DNA of 64,000 nucleotides from Clostridiaceae bacterium AM27-36LB (lineage in GTDB: Bacteria; Bacillota; Clostridia; Lachnospirales; Lachnospiraceae), in contig QUJQ01000005.1 of assembly GCA_003480725.1 (NCBI GenBank), positions 1-64,000 on the forward strand. Reading direction: 5' to 3'. Position 1 is the stretch's first letter, and the number at the start of each line of letters is the position of its first letter. The notes under the pieces were generated by a model. That model worked only from the letters and a program-made list of their open reading frames with translations. It was not told where the DNA came from and did not search any database. Made by a program: the position numbers and the translations under genes. Positions 32,171-40,271 of the stretch are shown in pieces.

Positions 32171-33539
32171 TTTGAATGATATATTCTTCACACCGGCCGC
32201 CAATCAGGAGCTGACCTATGACCAGGTACTGGAGGATGTGCAGCGGTATTTTGCCGAAAACCATGCTTCCACCATTGCCGAAGCCGGGGAAGGCAATGCA
32301 GAGCGTGCCACAAGCCTGCTCAAAGAACTGATGGAACACTACATTGTCAAGCGAAAGTATGCCCTTGACGGGCTCTCTACAAAAGAACTGTGTTCCAAGC
32401 TCTATGAGGATATGGCCGGCTACTCCTTTTTGAAGAAATGGATCTATAAACCCGGTGTTGAGGAGGTCAACATCAATGCCTACAACGACATTGAAGTAAT
32501 CGAATCCAGTGGGCGCAGCATCAAGATCCCTGATAAATTCAGTTCGCCCCAGCACGCCATCGATGTGATCCGCAGGATGCTCAACGCCTGCGGCATGGTC
32601 ATTGATGACACCATGCCCAGCATTGTGGGATTTCTGGACAAGAACATCCGCATTTCGGTGGACAAAACTCCCATTGTGGATGCAGATGTAGGCGTCAATG
32701 CCTCCATCCGTATTGTCAACCAACAGACCGTCAGTGAAGAAAAACTGCTGAACTCCGGCAGTGCCACCGCTGAAATGCTTCACTTTCTGACTGCCTGTAT
32801 CCGATATGGGGTGTCCGTCTGCATTGCTGGCTCCACCGGCTCCGGCAAAACCACGATCATGGCCTGGCTGCTGTCCAATGTGCCCAATAACCGGCGCCTT
32901 ATTACCATTGAAGAAGGCAGCCGCGAATTTGATCTGGTCAAGCGGGATGCGCAGGGCAATATCCTTAATTCCGTAGTACATCTGCTGACCCGCCCCAGCG
33001 AGAACCCTGCGTTGAACATCAATCAGGATTTTCTTCTGGAGCGGGTGCTGCGTAAGCATCCGGATGTCATCGGTGTAGGTGAAATGCGGTCAGCGGCAGA
33101 AAGCCTGTCCGCAGCCGAAAGTTCCCGTACCGGCCATACTGTATGTACCACCATCCACTCCAACTCCTGCAACAGTACTTACCGCAGGATGATGACCCTT
33201 GCCAAACGCAAGTACAACATGGATGACTCCATCCTCATGCAGATCATGGTAGAGGCGTATCCCATCATCGTCTTTACCAAGCAGCTGGAGGACCGTTCCC
33301 GTAAGATCATGGAAATCATCGAGGGCGAGGACTACCAGGACGGGCGGTTGATCGCCCATTCCCTATACAAATATGAAGTGGAGGACAATGTAACTGATGA
33401 CCGTGGTGAAACCCGTGTGGTGGGGCACCATAAAAAAATCGGCTTGATCTCCGATTCCTTAAAAAAAAGGCTGTTGGACAATGGCATTTCCAACAAGGAA
33501 TTGGAAGAATTCATGCAGCCGCCAAAGGAGGTGGGTTAA
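32163..33539 (+). CDS. cpaF: CpaF/TadA-type secretion ATPase
   Basis: 458 residues from ATG 32163 (GAGGAGGATGCC). Walker A GSTGSGKTTI at about 223; Asp box RLITIEEGSREFDL; Walker B GVGEMRSAAESLSAAES; His box TGHTVCTTIHSNSCNSTYRR. This is the hexameric motor for Tad pilus assembly, also related to VirB11. It may therefore serve the pilus only or also the T4SS, which lacks a VirB11 of its own. Complete. Confidence 0.9.
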   Translation: MSNLNDIFFTPAANQELTYDQVLEDVQRYFAENHASTIAEAGEGNAERATSLLKELMEHYIVKRKYALDGLSTKELCSKLYEDMAGYSFLKKWIYKPGVEEVNINAYNDIEVIESSGRSIKIPDKFSSPQHAIDVIRRMLNACGMVIDDTMPSIVGFLDKNIRISVDKTPIVDADVGVNASIRIVNQQTVSEEKLLNSGSATAEMLHFLTACIRYGVSVCIAGSTGSGKTTIMAWLLSNVPNNRRLITIEEGSREFDLVKRDAQGNILNSVVHLLTRPSENPALNINQDFLLERVLRKHPDVIGVGEMRSAAESLSAAESSRTGHTVCTTIHSNSCNSTYRRMMTLAKRKYNMDDSILMQIMVEAYPIIVFTKQLEDRSRKIMEIIEGEDYQDGRLIAHSLYKYEVEDNVTDDRGETRVVGHHKKIGLISDSLKKRLLDNGISNKELEEFMQPPKEVG

Positions 33540-34472
33540 TTGCAATGGATCTATCTTATCTGTTTTATCCTGCTCAGTGCCGGGCTTTTGGCTCTGTTTG
33601 GTGTGAAGCCGGGTGATTTTATTGACGCCCTCTTCCGCTCCCAGCGAAAATCCGCCACCTTGTCGGATGAACTGAATGTTCTTCTGGGTACACCAGCCAA
33701 GGGCTTTTTTAATCAGGATTACGAACTGAAACAGATCTTGAAGGGCACTGGACGGGCGGACCGCTATGAAGCGGTAAAACGACTGTCCCTGATCCTGTTC
33801 GCTGTGGGGGCTGTACTTGCCCTTTTGATTGGGAATGTGTACATGGTGCCCATTCTGGGTATCGGTTTTTCTCTTATACCGATCTGGTATCTGCGCAGCA
33901 CTGCCGCCAGCTATAAAAAGCACCTGAATGAAGAACTGGAAACCGCTATTTCCATCATCACGACTTCCTACCTGCGTACCGAGGATCTGATCCGTTCTGT
34001 CAAGGAAAACCTGCCCTATATCAATGAGCCGGTAAAAGCCAACTTTGAAGCCTTCGTTTATGAAGCGGAACTGATCAATGCCAACATCACCAGCGCTATC
34101 AACAGCCTGAAGATGAAGATTCCCAACCGGGTCTTCCATGAATGGTGCGGCACCCTCATCCAGTGCCAGTCCGACCGCAGTATGAAGAATACCCTTCCTA
34201 CCATCAACCAGAAATTCTCCGATGTGCGTGTGGTGCAGTCGGAACTGGAGGCAATGATGCAAGGGCCGCGACGTGAAGCCATCACTATGATATTTCTGGT
34301 TATCGCCAATGTGCCGCTGCTCTATTTCTTGAATGAGGATTGGTTCCACACCCTTATCTTCACCACACCGGGCAAAATTGCACTGGCGATCTGCGCAGCC
34401 ATCATCCTGTTTGCGCTGACCCAGATCATGAAACTGAGCAAGCCCATCGAATATGGAGGTGACAGCGTATGA
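33540..34472 (+). CDS. tadB: TadB-like pilus platform protein (T2SS-F fold)
   Basis: 310 residues from TTG 33540 (GGAGGTGGG 4-8 nt upstream, directly after the CpaF stop). Membrane helices near the start, in the middle (LILFAVGAVLALLIGNVYMV) and two at the end; the cytoplasmic domain LNEELETAISIITTSYLRTE with NLPYINEPVKANFEAFVYEA is the GspF-like core. Forms the inner-membrane platform with TadC. ATGA overlap to the next gene. Confidence 0.82.
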   Translation: MQWIYLICFILLSAGLLALFGVKPGDFIDALFRSQRKSATLSDELNVLLGTPAKGFFNQDYELKQILKGTGRADRYEAVKRLSLILFAVGAVLALLIGNVYMVPILGIGFSLIPIWYLRSTAASYKKHLNEELETAISIITTSYLRTEDLIRSVKENLPYINEPVKANFEAFVYEAELINANITSAINSLKMKIPNRVFHEWCGTLIQCQSDRSMKNTLPTINQKFSDVRVVQSELEAMMQGPRREAITMIFLVIANVPLLYFLNEDWFHTLIFTTPGKIALAICAAIILFALTQIMKLSKPIEYGGDSV

Positions 34473-35347
34473 CCTTTCTGGCGCTCATCGCCATCATCTT
34501 CTTCGGTTTTGCCGTTTACAACCTGACCTGCGCCTTTGTGGACATCCCGACCAAGAAGACCTCACAAATGATGATGCTCTCCCGCAAACAGCAAGGCACC
34601 AAAAACGAAAAGCTGCTTGATGTCTATGTGACAAAAATCGCCGGTTGGATCGCCCCTTATTTGCGGCTGGACCGGCTCAAGCGCAATAAGGTGCAACGCG
34701 CTTTGGACATTGCAGGTCTGCAGCTTACCCCAGAGGTCTATACGGCCAGAGCCTGGGTAACTGCAGGGGCAGTTGGCCTGTGTGCCATCCCCATGGCATT
34801 TCTTATTCCACTGCTGGTGCCTATTTTGATTGGCCTTGCGGTGGCACTGTGGTTTTCAACCTACTATGCAGCCTTTGATTTTGTTAAAAAACGCCGCAAA
34901 CTGATCGAGGGCGAGATTCCCCGATTTGCTTTGACCGTCGGACAAAGCCTTGAAAATGATAGGGATGTGCTTAAAATCCTGACTTCCTACCGCCGTGTGG
35001 CTGGGAAAGACTTCGGTGCCGAACTGGATCAGACCATTGCTGATATGAAGACCGGCAACTATGAAAATGCTCTCATTCGATTTGAAACCCGCATTGGCAG
35101 CCCCATGCTATCCGATGTGATCCGTGGCCTGATTGGTGTCCTGCGCGGTGATGACCAGCGGATGTACTTCAAAATGATTACCTTCGATATGCGTCAGATC
35201 GAGCAGAACAATCTGAAAAAGGAAGCTGCCAAGCGCCCCAAAAAGATTCAGCGCTACTCTATGATGATGCTGATTTGCATTATGATCATCTACCTGGTGG
35301 TGCTCTGTACCGAGGTTATGAGTTCGCTCGGGGCGTTCTTTGGCTAA
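34469..35347 (+). CDS. tadC: TadC-like pilus platform protein (T2SS-F fold)
   Basis: 292 residues. Helices at the N-terminus, around 95-135 and at the C-terminus; GspF-like segment IEGEIPRFALTVGQSLENDR, RIGSPMLSDVIRGLIGVLRG. Overlaps tadB by 4 bp. Completes the CpaB-CpaE-CpaF-TadB-TadC order that defines a Tad locus. The next 185 bp carry a hairpin and a possible seven-codon TTG ORF behind GGGAGGTG. Confidence 0.82.
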   Translation: MTFLALIAIIFFGFAVYNLTCAFVDIPTKKTSQMMMLSRKQQGTKNEKLLDVYVTKIAGWIAPYLRLDRLKRNKVQRALDIAGLQLTPEVYTARAWVTAGAVGLCAIPMAFLIPLLVPILIGLAVALWFSTYYAAFDFVKKRRKLIEGEIPRFALTVGQSLENDRDVLKILTSYRRVAGKDFGAELDQTIADMKTGNYENALIRFETRIGSPMLSDVIRGLIGVLRGDDQRMYFKMITFDMRQIEQNNLKKEAAKRPKKIQRYSMMMLICIMIIYLVVLCTEVMSSLGAFFG

Positions 35348-35483
35348 TCGGCATCCGCCATGGTACTTCCGGGCGTTTTCATACCTGCTCCTCATATGGA
35401 AGACAGATACACAGGGAGGTGAGCATTTGTACCCAAGCGATTTTCCATAGCGGTAGGCACATCATTTCTTTTCATCTGAACCG

Positions 35484-35518
35484 AGCCGAACTGTTTCATC
35501 AGCCCGGCTTCATTTTTT
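35484..35518 (+). terminator. Terminator/attenuator hairpin
   Basis: AGCCG/CGGCT stem (extended by GU) with a 16-nt loop, followed by CATTTTTT, 15 nt before the start of the small basic protein. Confidence 0.55.
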
Positions 35519-35532
35519 ACAGGAGAATGCCT

Positions 35533-35679
35533 ATGCCCAAAAAGAAATTTTATCCGCCGAATGATACCGGCACCAAAAAACGCCGCTTTCGTTGCTTGCT
35601 GTTCCAACGGCCTAAAGCATATCCGAACCGGCCCCGTTCCAACAAGAACAATCTGATCAAGCCTATCCGCCGCGCTTAA
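35533..35679 (+). CDS. Small highly basic protein, 48 residues
   Basis: ATG 35533 lies 6 nt after AGGAGA. The product MPKKKFYPPNDTGTKKRRFR...SNKNNLIKPIRRA is about one third Lys/Arg with several Pro, so probably disordered and nucleic-acid- or membrane-binding. Between tadC and the Flp-like pilin. No known family. An upstream in-frame ATG at 35527 is too close to the Shine-Dalgarno. Confidence 0.5.
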   Translation: MPKKKFYPPNDTGTKKRRFRCLLFQRPKAYPNRPRSNKNNLIKPIRRA

Positions 35680-35739
35680 CAGACGGTGGACTTGATATAC
35701 CATCCACTCAATCATCAAACATATAACAGGAGGTTACCC

Positions 35740-35961
35740 ATGAGAAAATTCACGACCCGTATCTATACCAAAGCCAACTATCTGCTCAACTGCGGCCGTA
35801 TGGCATTGTCCAATCAGCGCGGCGATTTTTACATTTCGGACGCCGTCAAGATCATTATCGCCGTAGTTTTGGGTGCGCTGCTCCTGTCGGCTCTGACCCT
35901 CATCTTCAACGATACGGTCATCCCCCGCATCACTGAGGAGATTGAAAGTCTGTTCTCCTAA
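35740..35961 (+). CDS. Flp-like major pilin candidate (DUF6133-like)
   Basis: 73 residues from ATG 35740 (AGGAGG 7 nt upstream). NQRGDFYISDAVKIIIAVVL GALLL: leader, RGD, then one helix and a short tail. The SDAVKIIIAVVLGALLL pattern fits DUF6133 proteins of Clostridia elements, which I read as Flp-type pilins because of size, topology and the shared NxRG(E/D) processing motif with the two TadE/F-like proteins. A very strong terminator follows, consistent with high expression of a major subunit. Confidence 0.65.
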   Translation: MRKFTTRIYTKANYLLNCGRMALSNQRGDFYISDAVKIIIAVVLGALLLSALTLIFNDTVIPRITEEIESLFS

Positions 35962-35972
35962 GCACCAAATCA

Positions 35973-36018
35973 GGGGCCAGTTTGCAGAACTTCTGCAGCT
36001 GGCCCCCTTTTTATTTTT
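35973..36018 (+). terminator. Strong intrinsic terminator
   Basis: GGGGCCAG/CTGGCCCC with inner TGCAGAA/TTCTGCA pairing, followed by TTTTTATTTTT. Ends the Tad operon at least partly. Confidence 0.9.
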
Positions 36019-36052
36019 AGAAATGCAAATGTACTGTAACGGAGGTGAAAGC

Positions 36053-36400
36053 ATGAATCAAAAACCGTGTCAGTTCTATTCCTTTCTGCAGGCAGTCCGG
36101 GGTAACTGGCGTAACGCCCTGTTCATCCGCTGCAGCGGTTCACTTTGTCCAATGATCCGGCAGGCATCCTGTGAGGGGTTCCTGATGGCAACAGACGCAG
36201 GCTGTCAGCCGATCTTTCTGTCCGTCCAGACAGTGCGGAAGCTGAGTGGAGAAGCAGTAGACCCCGAAGAATGCTCTGCAATTCTGGAGTGCCGCTCGTT
36301 CCGGACTGCTTATACCAAGTTTCTGGAATGGCATACCTCTTCGGACCATGTATGTCCATTTTTACAGCTATGCCCAGACCGGGATAACTACTTCGGATGA
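36053..36400 (+). CDS. Cys-rich protein of unknown function
   Basis: 115 residues from ATG 36053 (GGAGGTGAAAGC). Eight or more Cys including CSGSLCPM and HVCPFLQLCPD, which suggests a metal or disulfide-bonded fold. Cytosolic (no signal peptide). Next gene encodes another zinc-binding protein. Family not recognised. Confidence 0.5.
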   Translation: MNQKPCQFYSFLQAVRGNWRNALFIRCSGSLCPMIRQASCEGFLMATDAGCQPIFLSVQTVRKLSGEAVDPEECSAILECRSFRTAYTKFLEWHTSSDHVCPFLQLCPDRDNYFG

Positions 36401-36456
36401 TTCTGCCTGTTAAGACGCAATGCCGCCGTCATCGGCGCGTAATGGAGGTGATTTTA

Positions 36457-36864
36457 TTGAAACAAAAGCAAATCAAATGTCCGTACTGTCATGCGCACGC
36501 TTCTCTTCGACCTGCAAGCCTTGTGTATGGATCTACCCCGCAAACCAGAGGGAAGTACCTGTATGTCTGCGACAGATGGCCGGCCTGCAATGCCTATGTC
36601 AGTGCTCATGAGCGCACACTGCTCCCAATGGGGACACTGGCGAATGGCGATCTGCGCCACAAACGCATTTTGGCCCATCGTGCCCTAAAAAAACTGCAGC
36701 AGGACTGCCATATGGAAAAATGGGAGGTCTATATCTGGCTGCAAGCCAAGCTGGGGCTGGATGCGCGCCAGACTCACATCGGCCAGTTTTCCGAATATAT
36801 GTGTGAGCAAGTCATTTCCCTCTGTCAGCAGGCTCCGGCGTACACATCCGGGCGTGCTGCCTGA
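36457..36864 (+). CDS. DUF3268 zinc-finger protein
   Basis: 135 residues from TTG 36457 (GGAGGTGATTTTA). IKCPYCHAHASLRPASLVYG, then YLYVCDRWPACNAYVSAHER and PMGTLANGDLRHKRILAHRA match DUF3268/PF11672: a zinc finger of CPxC...CxxxPxC type followed by a helical region ending WLQAKLGL...HIGQFSEYMCEQVI. Common in phages and conjugative elements, role unknown. The 56 bp upstream can fold ACGC-GCCG/CGGC-GCGT just before the Shine-Dalgarno. Confidence 0.78.
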   Translation: MKQKQIKCPYCHAHASLRPASLVYGSTPQTRGKYLYVCDRWPACNAYVSAHERTLLPMGTLANGDLRHKRILAHRALKKLQQDCHMEKWEVYIWLQAKLGLDARQTHIGQFSEYMCEQVISLCQQAPAYTSGRAA

Positions 36865-36880
36865 ACGGAGGTGAAGCCTG

Positions 36881-37462
36881 ATGAAGCAAAACTTTAAGCT
36901 TACCAAAGACCAGCAGACTCTGGTAGAAAAAAACTTGTCCATCGTTCACTGGGTCATTGTCAACAACATCCATGTAAATCCCGGCATCTGTGGTTTGGAG
37001 TATGGAGATCTGTTTCAGGAAGGGTGCCTGTGGCTCTGCAAGGCCGCCTTTACCTACCATGCCGGACAGGCACAGTTTTCAACCTACGCCAAAAAGGTTG
37101 TGAAAAATGGACTCCTCTCCTACTGCCGCAAAATATGTAGTCAGGGACGGCACATCAGTCGGCTAATCATCGGAGAACAGGGCGAACTGGCTGCAGATGG
37201 AGAACAGATAGACCAGCCCGACGACCATTTTGACTCCCACCTTTCTCGTCTGGAGACCCTTGATCTGCTGGAAGCCAGCAAACAGAACTATCAGGGCGTT
37301 GCCAGACTCGGCATCGAAGCGCTAGCACTGAAGGTTCAGGGAATGCGCATTACAGACATCGCCGCCCTCTATCAAGTCCCTCCTTCCCATGTGGGTGCCT
37401 GGATTTCCCGCTCACTGGAAAAACTTCGCAACGACCCTGACTTTTTGACCTGCCTGCTTTGA
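36881..37462 (+). CDS. Sigma-70 family RNA polymerase sigma factor
   Basis: 193 residues. Region 2: YGDLFQEGCLWLCKAAFTYH with AQFSTYAKKVVKNGLLSYCR (helices 2.1-2.4); region 4 helix-turn-helix: MRITDIAALYQVPPSHVGAW then ISRSLEKLRND. Region 3 is missing, so it is a minimal sigma. Encoded inside the element; could recognise the element's own promoters such as those at 11353 and 26487. Alternative: a non-transcriptional sigma-like regulator. Confidence 0.75.
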   Translation: MKQNFKLTKDQQTLVEKNLSIVHWVIVNNIHVNPGICGLEYGDLFQEGCLWLCKAAFTYHAGQAQFSTYAKKVVKNGLLSYCRKICSQGRHISRLIIGEQGELAADGEQIDQPDDHFDSHLSRLETLDLLEASKQNYQGVARLGIEALALKVQGMRITDIAALYQVPPSHVGAWISRSLEKLRNDPDFLTCLL

Positions 37463-37522
37463 TTTGTTGAAAATCAGCATCAATAACAGTAAGGGATATG
37501 TATAAAAAGGAGGTATCGAAAT

Positions 37523-38218
37523 ATGGCAATCAAAACCCTATACACTGCGGTCGGCCGGTTTGAACGAAGGACAAACGGCTGCAACCGCAGTTGTCCAATC
37601 ATCCTGTTAGGCGGTCAGGAATACATGGTCGATATGCAGGAAATGGTGATTTGGAGCATGCTCAACTGGAGAATCCTGCGCTGGGATGACATCGCACAAG
37701 AATACGAAAAGCTAGCCACCGCATCCGGTTACTGTACCGAGCGTTCTTGGGAAGACTGTACAAACCGACTGCTTACCCGCGGTCTTCTGGTATCCGGCAG
37801 CGGTGAAACAGAATACGATGCTCTGTATGACCTGCTTGGTTCGCTCAGCATTATCCCAACCAGCGGACCGTTCTTCCTCCGGCTCGCCTCTTTTGTCAAG
37901 CTGACGCTGCTGGCACATGTTCCGGTATCCGCTGCGCGGAAACTGTTCCAGAAAGATAAACGCACCAAATACGAAGCTCTGGTCATGCGCCTTGCCGGAC
38001 AAGCCCTGCTCTCCACTGCAGAGATCATCAAGTGCATAGATAAAAATATTTCCCGCCTCCCCAATGAATGTGCGCTTTTGGATTCCCTCTACGGAGATGA
38101 AACGACCACCAGTGACAACATTGCAAGCATGGTCAAAATCAGCCAGAGCAGCAAGCCGGTAACATTAGCCGTTGCCAATCTTTATCTGCGGCAGCAGATT
38201 ATCTTTGAGAGGGTATGA
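37523..38218 (+). CDS. Unknown element protein
   Basis: 231 residues from ATG 37523 (AAAAGGAGG). RFERRTNGCNRSCPIILLGG begins the protein; YMVDMQEMVIWSMLNWRILR and RLLTRGLLVSGSGETEYDAL look like a PqqD- or winged-helix-like domain; helical C-terminus (ASMVKISQSSKPVTLAVANL). No membrane segment. The stop overlaps the next start. Family not recognised. Confidence 0.5.
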   Translation: MAIKTLYTAVGRFERRTNGCNRSCPIILLGGQEYMVDMQEMVIWSMLNWRILRWDDIAQEYEKLATASGYCTERSWEDCTNRLLTRGLLVSGSGETEYDALYDLLGSLSIIPTSGPFFLRLASFVKLTLLAHVPVSAARKLFQKDKRTKYEALVMRLAGQALLSTAEIIKCIDKNISRLPNECALLDSLYGDETTTSDNIASMVKISQSSKPVTLAVANLYLRQQIIFERV

Positions 38219-38220
38219 GC

Positions 38221-38706
38221 ATGATGAAACAATGGACTCTTTTTCCCACTGTATTGCAGCGAAAGTTTCTGCTCACTCTGCTGGCCGGAATCGCCAGTGC
38301 GGGAATCAGCGTCATCATCTGCGTGGCGACTAAAGATCATATCCTGCTGGCATTGGGGATTGTCGTACTCTGCGCCTATCTTATATCCTGTAGAGGAATC
38401 TGGGCGACTGCAGCACATAAGAACTACGAGGTAGTGGAAGGCATCTGCGCCGGTATCAGTACACCTATGCTCCGCCGCTACCGCAAAGTACATCTGATAG
38501 ACAGCCATGGCATAGAGATCACACTGCTTCTCAGTAAATCGGCCCTGCTTAAAATAGGCGAGCCCTACCGATTTTACTTTCAGAAAGGGTCACGGCCTGT
38601 CGTTGGAAATGACTATCTGGACGCAGCACTTTCAACGAACAGCTTTTTGGGCTATGAAGCAATCAGCGAGCCGGAGGAGCATCCCGATCCGTCCTCTGAA
38701 TCCTAA
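38221..38706 (+). CDS. Two-helix membrane protein of unknown function
   Basis: 161 residues; ATG 38221 has AGAGGG 7 nt upstream, while ATG 38215 overlaps the previous stop. Two adjacent hydrophobic helices (FLLTLLAGIASAGISVIICV; HILLALGIVVLCAYLISCRG) then a cytosolic beta-rich domain (YRKVHLIDSHGIEITLLLSK). Followed by an intrinsic terminator. Family not recognised. Confidence 0.5.
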   Translation: MMKQWTLFPTVLQRKFLLTLLAGIASAGISVIICVATKDHILLALGIVVLCAYLISCRGIWATAAHKNYEVVEGICAGISTPMLRRYRKVHLIDSHGIEITLLLSKSALLKIGEPYRFYFQKGSRPVVGNDYLDAALSTNSFLGYEAISEPEEHPDPSSES

Positions 38707-38710
38707 AAAT

Positions 38711-38740
38711 GCGAGGTGGTTTTGAGCCACCTCGCTTTCT
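38711..38740 (+). terminator. Intrinsic terminator
   Basis: GCGAGGTGG/CCACCTCGC stem with 7-nt loop followed by TTTCTT, 5 nt after a stop codon. Confidence 0.8.
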
Positions 38741-38851
38741 TAAAGGGCATTTTGCAAATCACAATGACCAACGCCTGATTTCCTTATATTTTGCAGAATA
38801 CATTCCTTCTGTCCCTATTTATTGGGTAGATCAAGGAAAGGAGGGTTTCCT

Positions 38852-39460
38852 ATGTATAAACCCCATACCATTGAACAATATAAAGTCTATCGCTTTCTGG
38901 AGGAAAACTTTGCGCTGGAGCATTTCCTGCTCGCCCCTTTGTCACGCTTCGGACTGATACTGGAGGACAAAACCGGTGAGAAAATCGCGTTTGCCTTTCT
39001 CAATAACTGTGTGCAGGAAATACCCGTACCGGCTCCAGCTGCTCCGGAAACAGTAACCGCTTTTCTAAAACAATTCCGCAGCCTTACGCCCCGCCCAGTC
39101 ATCCATGACTTTGAAGCGCTGACCCGCTGGTGGCTGAACAATCCCAACCCGCTTACCTACCAGCAGGCACTTGGTATGTCCGATATTCTTTACCGCCATT
39201 TTCTGTCCCATCCTTTGATCAGTGAAGATGAGACCCTTCGGCTGGCACGCAAAGGACTCGTTACCGAATCGGAATATAATGACCTGCAGCTATGGTATTT
39301 CAACGGCCATACAATGTCCTGCTGGTTTGGTCCTCTGGGAGTAGATGGTACCGGCAGCCTGTACGGTCTGATCTTTGACTATCAAACGGCATCCCCAACA
39401 AAGACTCAGTTCTACCTATTGGATGACTACTACCGTGTTATGAACCATCTTACAGAGTAA
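38852..39460 (+). CDS. Unknown element protein
   Basis: 202 residues from ATG 38852 (AAAGGAGGG). Begins MYKPHTIEQYKVYRFLEENF; contains SRFGLILEDKTGEKIAFAFL, YQQALGMSDILYRHFLSHPL and YFNGHTMSCWFGPLGVDGTG. Cytosolic, mixed alpha/beta, ends in a Tyr-rich stretch. No recognised family. It stands alone between two terminated units, with its own promoter region not obvious. Confidence 0.5.
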   Translation: MYKPHTIEQYKVYRFLEENFALEHFLLAPLSRFGLILEDKTGEKIAFAFLNNCVQEIPVPAPAAPETVTAFLKQFRSLTPRPVIHDFEALTRWWLNNPNPLTYQQALGMSDILYRHFLSHPLISEDETLRLARKGLVTESEYNDLQLWYFNGHTMSCWFGPLGVDGTGSLYGLIFDYQTASPTKTQFYLLDDYYRVMNHLTE

Positions 39461-39526
39461 AACCTTTTCAACTACTACATATCGTACTTGTCACTGGCTA
39501 CAAATCTATATATAGCGTTTTACATC

Positions 39527-39555
39527 TTGACAGGCACAAGATGCAGTGCTATACT
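39527..39555 (+). promoter_or_regulatory. Strong sigma-A promoter of the ssb unit
   Basis: TTGACA, 17-bp spacer, TATACT, both near consensus, about 200 bp upstream of the SSB gene. The long leader that follows contains several hairpins. Confidence 0.8.
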
Positions 39556-39662
39556 GTATCTGTAATTGATTTTTGTGCGTATCCCATTTGGGAATACAGG
39601 TCTTTTTGATCTGTACCGTAGGCCAAAAGCCTGCATTGCACACGCTGTTAAGTTTGTATGCA

Positions 39663-39717
39663 AGTGTCAGTGATTTTTTGCGCCCTTTTAGGGCCGAAAA
39701 ACTACTGGCACTTTTTT
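39663..39717 (+). terminator. Attenuator hairpin in the ssb leader
   Basis: AGTGTCAGT at 39663 pairs with ACTGGCACT at 39704, enclosing a GCCC/GGGC mini-hairpin, followed by TTTTTT, 37 nt before the SSB start. Upstream in the same leader are TCCCATTTGGGA and AGGC/GCCT hairpins, so alternative folding is possible. Confidence 0.6.
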
Positions 39718-39753
39718 ATATAGATAATAATGCCAATGGCAGAAAGGAGTGTT

Positions 39754-40155
39754 ATGGCACAGATTTTTGTGTTCGGGCGCGTCATGAACGACCTTGTACC
39801 CAAAGAAAGCCAGTCCAAACAAAGCTATGTATGCTTTGATCTGATGGAACGCACCAAAAACTGGACGCAGTTCTATCAGGTATGGGCCTGGGATGCAGAT
39901 GTCACCCGGCTCATGCAATTCAAGGTCAAAAAAGGCAGTATGATCTGGCTTGCCGGCTCACAGCGGCTGGTAGATGTTCGCATGAAGGACGGTAAATTGG
40001 AAAAGAAGCTGAAGGTCAGTCTAAATGACTTTGGTTTCCTCCCCAAACAGCCCGCCGCAGCGAACAGACAGGAGAATGACCCGGACATTACTGCGGAACC
40101 CGCACCGCCTCTCACAGAGGTATTGGACGGCGACCGTGAATCCCTGCCGGAGTAG
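39754..40155 (+). CDS. ssb: Single-stranded DNA-binding protein (SSB-like)
   Basis: 133 residues from ATG 39754 (AAAGGAGTG). OB-fold pattern MAQIFVFGRVMNDLVPKESQ, YVCFDLMERTKNWTQFYQVW, GSMIWLAGSQRLVDVRMKDG, then a flexible acidic tail. It lacks the canonical DDDIPF tip of host SSB. Conjugative elements often carry their own SSB in the leading region to coat incoming single-stranded DNA, and the strong independent promoter here suits early expression. Confidence 0.7.
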   Translation: MAQIFVFGRVMNDLVPKESQSKQSYVCFDLMERTKNWTQFYQVWAWDADVTRLMQFKVKKGSMIWLAGSQRLVDVRMKDGKLEKKLKVSLNDFGFLPKQPAAANRQENDPDITAEPAPPLTEVLDGDRESLPE

Positions 40156-40171
40156 TTTACTTCGGCGCCCA

Positions 40172-40233
40172 AGAGGGACCGTATCAAGTTTTTCAGAATG
40201 AAACTGAAAGCTTGGTGCGGTCCCTCTTTTTTT
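40172..40233 (+). terminator. Strong intrinsic terminator of ssb
   Basis: AGAGGGACCG/CGGTCCCTCT stem with an A/T-rich loop followed by TTTTTTT. Confidence 0.92.
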
Positions 40234-40271
40234 GTTCTCCAACAAATTCAGAAAAAAGGATGGTATCAAAC

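Noticed and set aside
32043..33059. 338-residue minus-strand frame opposite cpaF
   Set aside because: cpaF carries all ATPase motifs on the plus strand; the reverse frame has none.
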